From positions 1 to 61,702 of the forward strand of contig NZ_NVQE01000036.1 in assembly GCF_002591975.1 (NCBI RefSeq): a stretch of DNA of 61,702 nucleotides, written 5' to 3'. The translations under genes were made by a program, and so were the position numbers. The DNA is from Mycobacterium neglectum. GTDB lineage: Bacteria; Actinomycetota; Actinomycetes; Mycobacteriales; Mycobacteriaceae. Shown here piece after piece: positions 57,581-61,702 of this stretch (positions are counted from its first letter, which is position 1; each line of letters opens with the position of its first letter). Below the pieces are notes generated by a model. The model worked only from the letters and a program-made list of their open reading frames with translations, made no database searches and was not told where the DNA came from.

Positions 57581-59590
57581 TCACGACGGCGCATTGGCCG
57601 GCACGAATACCCCTGAGCTATCGGCTTCCTCCTCGGCGCGGATCACGTGCACGACGGCATTGATCAACGCCAGGTGGGTGAATGCCTGTGGGAAGTTGCC
57701 GAGATGCCGTCCGGTCCTTGGCTCGATCTCCTCGGCGTAGAGATGCAGCGGGCTGGCGAAGGACAACAGCCTTTCGCACAGGTGCTTGGCGCGGTGGATC
57801 TCACCGATCTCCACCAGCGCGGACACCAGCCAGAACGAGCAGATCGTGAAAGTGCCTTCCTCGCCGGACAACCCGTCGTCGGTCTCCTCGACGCGGTACC
57901 GCAGCACCAACCCGTCCTCGGTCAGTTCGTCGGCGATCGCCAGCACCGTCGCGCGCACGCGCGGGTCGTCGGCGGGCAGGAACCGGGTCAGCACCGCCAA
58001 CAGCAGCGAGGCGTCGAGCGCATCGTCGCCATAGCGCTGGGTCAGCACCCCGCGGGAGTCCACCCCCTTCTTGAGGATGTCGGCCTTGATCTCCTCGGCG
58101 ATGGCACGCCACTGCTGCGCGTAGGACTTCTCCCCCTGCAACTCGGCGAGTTTGGAGCCTCGGTCCAGGGCGACCCAGCACATGATCTTGCTGGAGGTGA
58201 AGTGCTGCGGCTCGCCGCGCACCTCCCAGATCCCGCGGTCGGGTTCCTTCCAATGTTTGACCGCTTCCTCGACCTGCTGCTTGAGCACTGGCCACAGCGT
58301 GTCGGAGATCTGTTCGCGCGACTTGGCGTGCAGGTACACCGAATCCAGCATGGTGCCCCAAATATCGTGCTGCGTCTGGTTGTAGGCGCCGTTGCCGATC
58401 CGCACGGGGCGGGCGTTGTCGTAACCGGACAGGTGGTGGAGTTCTTCCTCGACGAGGCTGCGTTCGCCGCCGACGGCATACATCACCTGCAGTGGATGGC
58501 GCTCACCGTTGTTCGCGCCGGACACGTCGGCGATGAACGCGAAGAAATCGTCGGCCTCCCGGTCCAGCCCCAACGTATACAGGCCCCACAACGCAAACGT
58601 CGAATCGCGCACCCACGCGTAGCGGTAGTCCCAGTTGCGTTCGCCCTGAGGAGTTTCCGGCAACGAGGTGGTGGGCGCGGCGAGCAGGGCGCCGGTCGGC
58701 GAGTATGTCAGACCCTTGAGTGTCAGGGCACTGCGCTGCAGGTAGGCCCGCCACGGATGATCAGGGAAGTCGCCGATGTTGATCCACTGCCGCCAGCACT
58801 CGCTGGTCGCCCACATCTTGTCGGCGGCTTCGTCATACGTCTGCGGCGCCGGATGCTTGGACCAACTCAACGCGACGAAGGCGTTGTCACCCTCCTTCAT
58901 CCGGGTGCGCGCGCGGGCCTCGTGGCCCTCCAATCCCAGCCGGAGGTTGGAGGTAATGCGCACTGTGGGATGGGCGTCGGGGTCGCGACTGGCCCGCGCG
59001 ATCGCCTCGCCGTAGGCCTGCGCGGAGTACTCCCACGTCGCCTGGGTGCGGTGGTAATCAAACGCCGGTTCGCAGTTCATCACCAGCTCGACGGTGCCGC
59101 TCACACATCGCACTGTGCGCAGCAGGATGTGCTCGGCGTCCCAGTCCATCGGAGTGCGCCGATGGGTGCGCGACCGGGTCTCGATGTCATGCCAGGGACC
59201 CATGACCAGTGCGTCGCGCACGATCATCCAGCCGGTGGGGGTCTGCCAGGTTGTTTCCAGGATCAGGCTGCCCGGCAGGTAGCGGCGCGCGGCGGGCACC
59301 GCAACCCCGTACGGCGCAAGGCGGAAATGGCCCGCACGGCGGTCCAGGATTGCGCCGAACACGCTGGGGGAGTCGGGGCGCGGAATGCACATCCACTCGA
59401 CGGACCCGGCCGATGAGATCAGGCACGTGGTTTCGCAGTCCGACAGGAACGCGTAGTCCGCGATCGGCGGGAATGGGTTCCGCAGTGACCCGCCGGAGGT
59501 GTACGGCACGGGGGCCGTCACCGTCAACGGGGAGTCGTAATCAATGTCCCTGGTTGGCCCGCCGGAGGCCTCATTGTCTTGCAGAACCAT
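57581..59590 (-). CDS. GH15-family trehalase (glucoamylase-like)
   Basis: 669 residues from the ATG at 59588-59590; a GTG at 59626 touching the next gene's stop is possible. The bacterial GH15 family is clear: PIADYAFLSDCETTCLISSAGSVEWMCIPRPDSPSVFGAILD, the active-site RNWDYRYAWVRDSTFALW, GGERSLVEEELHHLSGYDNARPVRIGNGAYNQ and the C-terminal catalytic segment GEEGTFTICSFWLV. The M. smegmatis homologue, as I recall, is a phosphate-requiring trehalase. It hydrolyses trehalose in the cytoplasm. Corresponds to Rv2402. Confidence 0.92.
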   Translation of the reverse strand: MVLQDNEASGGPTRDIDYDSPLTVTAPVPYTSGGSLRNPFPPIADYAFLSDCETTCLISSAGSVEWMCIPRPDSPSVFGAILDRRAGHFRLAPYGVAVPAARRYLPGSLILETTWQTPTGWMIVRDALVMGPWHDIETRSRTHRRTPMDWDAEHILLRTVRCVSGTVELVMNCEPAFDYHRTQATWEYSAQAYGEAIARASRDPDAHPTVRITSNLRLGLEGHEARARTRMKEGDNAFVALSWSKHPAPQTYDEAADKMWATSECWRQWINIGDFPDHPWRAYLQRSALTLKGLTYSPTGALLAAPTTSLPETPQGERNWDYRYAWVRDSTFALWGLYTLGLDREADDFFAFIADVSGANNGERHPLQVMYAVGGERSLVEEELHHLSGYDNARPVRIGNGAYNQTQHDIWGTMLDSVYLHAKSREQISDTLWPVLKQQVEEAVKHWKEPDRGIWEVRGEPQHFTSSKIMCWVALDRGSKLAELQGEKSYAQQWRAIAEEIKADILKKGVDSRGVLTQRYGDDALDASLLLAVLTRFLPADDPRVRATVLAIADELTEDGLVLRYRVEETDDGLSGEEGTFTICSFWLVSALVEIGEIHRAKHLCERLLSFASPLHLYAEEIEPRTGRHLGNFPQAFTHLALINAVVHVIRAEEEADSSGVFVPANAPS

Positions 59591-59625
59591 TCGCACATCA
59601 TCGCTGCCGACCTGCCTGGCGTCCA

Positions 59626-60927
59626 CTAATCAGATGCGTGTCCGGTGGTGACCGGTTGCCGCCGGGCAAACTTCGGCACGTGTTCGGGCAGCGGCCCGAT
59701 CGCGATCCCGTATCCAGCCGCGGTCCGTAACGGTCGGAATCGGGCGGCGATCCGCACCACCAGTGGGGCGCTGGACTGCCTGGTCGAGGCGCCTTCGGCG
59801 TCGATGGCCACCGCAATGACCCGGCGTTGCACCACGCGCTGCACCGCCTGGATCAGTGCCGCAGGCAGCCAGCGTCGGGCCTGGACGCGGGCCAAGTGCA
59901 TGGTGGAGGGGTTGCCTGCCCGCAGCGGGCCCGCGAGCGTTCGTGCCGCTGCGACGGCGTCGGCGACCGCAAGGTTGATCCCCACGCCACCGACCGGGGA
60001 CATGGCGTGGGCGGCATCGCCGATCAGCAGCAGACCATCGCAGTACCAGCGCCGCAGCCTGTTCATCTGTACGTCGAGCAGCTTGACGTCGTCGAACGAC
60101 GTCAACGAGGTGATGTGGTCGGCCAGCCAGGGTACGAGCGCCAACGCGCCGCGGTGTAGGGCTTCGATGCCCTGCGCGCGAAGTTCGGCGTCGCGGCCCT
60201 TCGGGATCACATACGCGCACTGGTAGTAGTCGCCGCGGTCGATGACGATCTGCGCCGCGCCGGTGCCAAGGACGCCGGCCAGGCCGTGCGGATCGTCGGC
60301 ATTGCGCGGGAGCCGGAACCACCACACGTCCATCGGCGCCCCGAAGCTTCTCGGGCGCAGGCCCATCGCGGTGCGCAGCGTTGACGAGCGCCCGTCGCAC
60401 GCGACTGTCAGTGCCGCCCGCATCTCCCGTACCTCACCGTCGGCGCCGCGGTAGCGGACCCCGACCACTTTGTCCTTCCGCGGGCCTTCGGCGAAAATCG
60501 GTCCGAGCACCTCGGTGCTGCGTAGCAGACGGAACGTCGGCTCCTTCTCGGCGGCAGCGGCCAGCAACTCGAGGAAGTCCCATTGCGGCACGAGGGCAAT
60601 GTGCTTGTGCGGTCCGGGGATTCGGCTCAGGTCGATGGCCACCTCGGTGCCCTGCACGCTCATCGTCAGAGTGTCGATCTCGCGGTGCGGCATTCGCGCG
60701 AACTCCGATGCCAGCCCCAGTTCGTCGAGCAGGCGCAGGGTGCTGGCGTGCACGGTGTCACCGCGGAAGTCGCGCAGGAAGTCCGCGTGCTTCTCCATGA
60801 CCGTGACGTCCACGCCTCCGCGGGCCAACAGCAGTCCGAGCATGATCCCCGCGGGACCGCCACCGGCGACGATGCAGGTGGTGTTCCCAGAGCTGGTGTT
60901 GCTCTCGATGTCGGCCGGCACGCGCAC
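59626..60927 (-). CDS. FAD-dependent aromatic-hydroxylase-like monooxygenase
   Basis: 433 residues from a GTG at 60925-60927. FAD motif CIVAGGGPAGIMLGLLLARGGVDVTVMEKHADF near the start, the DG motif in VACDGRSSTLRTAMG and the GD motif in LLIGDAAHAMSPVGGVGINLAVADAVAAA. The layout is that of class A flavoprotein hydroxylases (PHBH/UbiH). Substrate unknown; mycobacterial relatives sit next to the trehalase gene. The stop touches a possible trehalase GTG. 26 bases from the divergent small membrane protein gene. Confidence 0.9.
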   Translation of the reverse strand: MRVPADIESNTSSGNTTCIVAGGGPAGIMLGLLLARGGVDVTVMEKHADFLRDFRGDTVHASTLRLLDELGLASEFARMPHREIDTLTMSVQGTEVAIDLSRIPGPHKHIALVPQWDFLELLAAAAEKEPTFRLLRSTEVLGPIFAEGPRKDKVVGVRYRGADGEVREMRAALTVACDGRSSTLRTAMGLRPRSFGAPMDVWWFRLPRNADDPHGLAGVLGTGAAQIVIDRGDYYQCAYVIPKGRDAELRAQGIEALHRGALALVPWLADHITSLTSFDDVKLLDVQMNRLRRWYCDGLLLIGDAAHAMSPVGGVGINLAVADAVAAARTLAGPLRAGNPSTMHLARVQARRWLPAALIQAVQRVVQRRVIAVAIDAEGASTRQSSAPLVVRIAARFRPLRTAAGYGIAIGPLPEHVPKFARRQPVTTGHASD

Positions 60928-60953
60928 ATTTTCGCATCGAATAGTCTGGCTGG

Positions 60954-61154
60954 ATGGGCGGTTTCCTCAGTTGGTGGGACGGTGTGGAGCTGTGGCTCTC
61001 CGGACTGCCCTTCGTCGCCCAGACCGCCGTGGTGATGCCGGTCGTGCTGGCCCTGGCCTACGGCGTCGCGGTGGTGCTCGACGGGGCGCTGGGTAACGGG
61101 ATACGGGTATTGCGCCGGGTTCGGCACAACGACCAGGACGTGGACCGCCGATGA
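60954..61154 (+). CDS. Small conserved membrane protein (Rv2401A-like)
   Basis: 66 residues with one clear transmembrane helix (FVAQTAVVMPVVLALAYGVAVVL) and a basic C-terminus GIRVLRRVRHNDQDVDRR. Size and location match Rv2401A, a small membrane protein of unknown function. It is divergent from the flavin monooxygenase. Its TGA overlaps the ATG of the first 32-bp repeat (ATGA), so translation can pass into a series of mini-ORFs. Confidence 0.8.
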   Translation: MGGFLSWWDGVELWLSGLPFVAQTAVVMPVVLALAYGVAVVLDGALGNGIRVLRRVRHNDQDVDRR

Positions 61155-61186
61155 GCGCCTGCGCGAAGAGAGACAAGCTCCGATGA
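61151..61186 (+). CDS. Mini-ORF 1 of the repeat chain (11 residues)
   Basis: ATG at 61151 overlaps the stop of the 66-residue gene; stop at 61184-61186 overlaps the next ATG at 61183. Product MSACAKRDKLR. More likely a coupling device than a functional peptide. Confidence 0.4.
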   Translation: MSACAKRDKLR

Positions 61187-61218
61187 GCGCTTGCGCGAAG
61201 AGAGACAAGCTCCGATGA
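61183..61218 (+). CDS. Mini-ORF 2 of the repeat chain (11 residues)
   Basis: Same peptide as mini-ORF 1 in the second repeat unit, overlapping its neighbours by 4 bases on both sides. Confidence 0.4.
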   Translation: MSACAKRDKLR

Positions 61219-61250
61219 GCGCTTGCGCGACGAGAGACAGGCTCCGATGA
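61215..61250 (+). CDS. Mini-ORF 3 of the repeat chain (11 residues)
   Basis: MSACATRDRLR, third repeat unit, with two amino-acid changes from the others. Its stop overlaps the ATG of the 28-residue membrane peptide. Confidence 0.4.
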   Translation: MSACATRDRLR

Positions 61251-61333
61251 GTGGTATGCCACGGTCGAGGGTGACGTTGGTGCTGGTCATCCTCGTCGTG
61301 CTGGTGATCGTGATGTGGCTGCTCACTCGGTAA
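61247..61333 (+). CDS. 28-residue single-pass membrane peptide
   Basis: Starts MSGMPRSRV and continues as an almost uninterrupted hydrophobic helix (TLVLVILVVLVIVMWLL) ending TR, then TAA at 61331-61333. Positive residues before the helix suggest an inside N-terminus. Its ATG lies in the ATGA at the end of the repeat chain, so it was probably coupled originally to the 66-residue membrane gene before repeats entered. Function unknown; small regulators of membrane complexes look like this. Confidence 0.6.
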   Translation: MSGMPRSRVTLVLVILVVLVIVMWLLTR

Positions 61334-61702
61334 GTCGGCTGAGGCCAACGGGAGCCGCGTGCCCGTGCTCTGTTATTCTTCGCGCCATGCGTTCGGCGTC
61401 CGGCAACAAGAGTGGTCACATCCTGGCCCTCATTGCCGTGGGTTTCACTGCCGTCGCTGATGTCTGTTGTTGTCGCTGATTCCATACCCGTCCGTGGTTT
61501 GGCGTCGGTAGCGGCTGACCTGTGCCCAGATACCGATTCATCGCCTTTGCCGTCGCGACGGGATAGCCCCCTTAGCCTCGATCCACCGACTGACCTGGTG
61601 TGTGGCTGTGAGGTCGGGCTGTCGTTGGTCGTCGGGTTGTGCGCATGAGGTAGCTGCTGGTTTGCCCAGCTTTTCCTCTGCGCTCCGTTCGGGGGCTTTC
61701 GG
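61334..61702. other. Right-edge region without a recognisable gene
   Basis: A promoter-like TGTTATTCT at 61371-61379 precedes a 30-codon ORF (61387-61479) that begins with a basic-hydrophobic stretch (SGHILALIAVGFTAVAD) like a signal peptide and then ends in CCCR. Nine-base direct repeats GTCGCTGAT at 61453-61461 and 61473-61481 straddle its end. Beyond 61480 neither strand has a convincing coding frame. It may be a gene interrupted by an insertion, or the edge of a mobile element. Confidence 0.4.

Larger units (their letters stand above)
61151..61246 (+). repeat. Three tandem 32-bp MIRU-like repeats carrying coupled mini-ORFs
   Basis: Units at 61151-61182, 61183-61214 and 61215-61246, the first two differing by one base and the third by a few. 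Each unit encodes an 11-residue ORF (MSACAKRDKLR, third MSACATRDRLR) whose stop overlaps the next unit's ATG. The series begins inside the ATGA of the 66-residue gene and ends in the ATGA of a 28-residue gene. This is the arrangement described for mycobacterial interspersed repetitive units. Confidence 0.85.

Noticed and set aside
57647..59416. 589-codon plus-strand frame opposite the trehalase
   Set aside because: Shadow frame; the trehalase motifs on the minus strand are unambiguous.
61453..61481. Right-edge repeats as the other end of the left-edge IS
   Set aside because: GTCGCTGATGTC and GTCAGCGATGTC look alike but are neither the same nor reverse complements, so no link can be claimed.
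1..61702. tRNA genes, rRNA genes or CRISPR arrays
   Set aside because: None seen; the only regular repeats are the 26-bp and 32-bp tandem units, which lack spacer structure.

Overview
The window looks like chromosomal DNA of a rapid-growing, environmental Mycobacterium (Mycolicibacterium type). GC content is high, GTG starts and 1-4 base start/stop overlaps are common, and a long conserved gene order matches what I recall of the M. tuberculosis Rv2427c-Rv2401A neighbourhood: proA, MoxR, VWA, nadD, rsfS, gpgP, octT, degV, then comEA, comEC, holA, rpsT, ATP-grasp, alpha-E, transglutaminase, rnz-like, CBS, lepA, lppR-like, GH15 trehalase and a small membrane protein. No sequence search was run; all names come from reading motifs, lengths and order.

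Layout. 1-124: left edge, apparently the 5' end of an IS481-type transposase and its terminal repeats. 165-1885: crotonase and ribokinase. 1959-8892: conserved block (proline synthesis, MoxR/VWA pair, NAD synthesis, ribosome silencing, methylglucose lipopolysaccharide synthesis, DegV). 8894-40923: a catabolic island of about 32 kb lying where M. tuberculosis carries eis. 41077-48357: DNA uptake-like genes, holA, rpsT and the ATP-grasp/alpha-E/transglutaminase trio. 48370-50257: an antigen 85-like mycolyltransferase and a cutinase-like esterase. 50375-60927: rnz-like, aldo/keto reductase, CBS, GNAT, PemK-like, lepA, two lipoproteins, trehalase and a flavin monooxygenase. 60954-61333: a small membrane protein, three 32-bp repeats forming coupled mini-ORFs, and a 28-residue membrane peptide. 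61334-61702: no recognisable gene.

The island has two ring-degradation modules. Module A (8894-27697) centres on a divergent KstD-like dehydrogenase and KshA-like Rieske oxygenase next to a PadR regulator. Around them are SDRs, a thioesterase, acyl-CoA synthetase, acyl-CoA dehydrogenase, SnoaL-like proteins, a 4-hydroxyacetophenone-monooxygenase-like enzyme and a 358-residue protein of unknown function. Module B (27694-40923) has an IclR regulator with a perfect palindrome at its promoter, HsaA-, HsaC- and HsaD-like enzymes, a second KstD-like flavoprotein, a cyclohexanone-monooxygenase-like enzyme, two SDRs (one clearly of the mycofactocin-dependent type) and a cobalt-type nitrile hydratase with its activator. 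Together they could oxidise, open and hydrolyse a polycyclic (steroid-like or terpenoid) substrate in parallel to the housekeeping cholesterol pathway. The natural substrate cannot be read from the sequence.

The most unusual points are: lepA has no ATG/GTG/TTG start before its GTPase motif and seems to begin at ATC; the 32-bp MIRU-like repeats keep the ATGA stop/start overlap through every unit; a relic of a ferredoxin-type reductase lies just upstream of the HsaA-like gene; and an uncharacterised Cys-rich protein is coupled to the KshA-like oxygenase.
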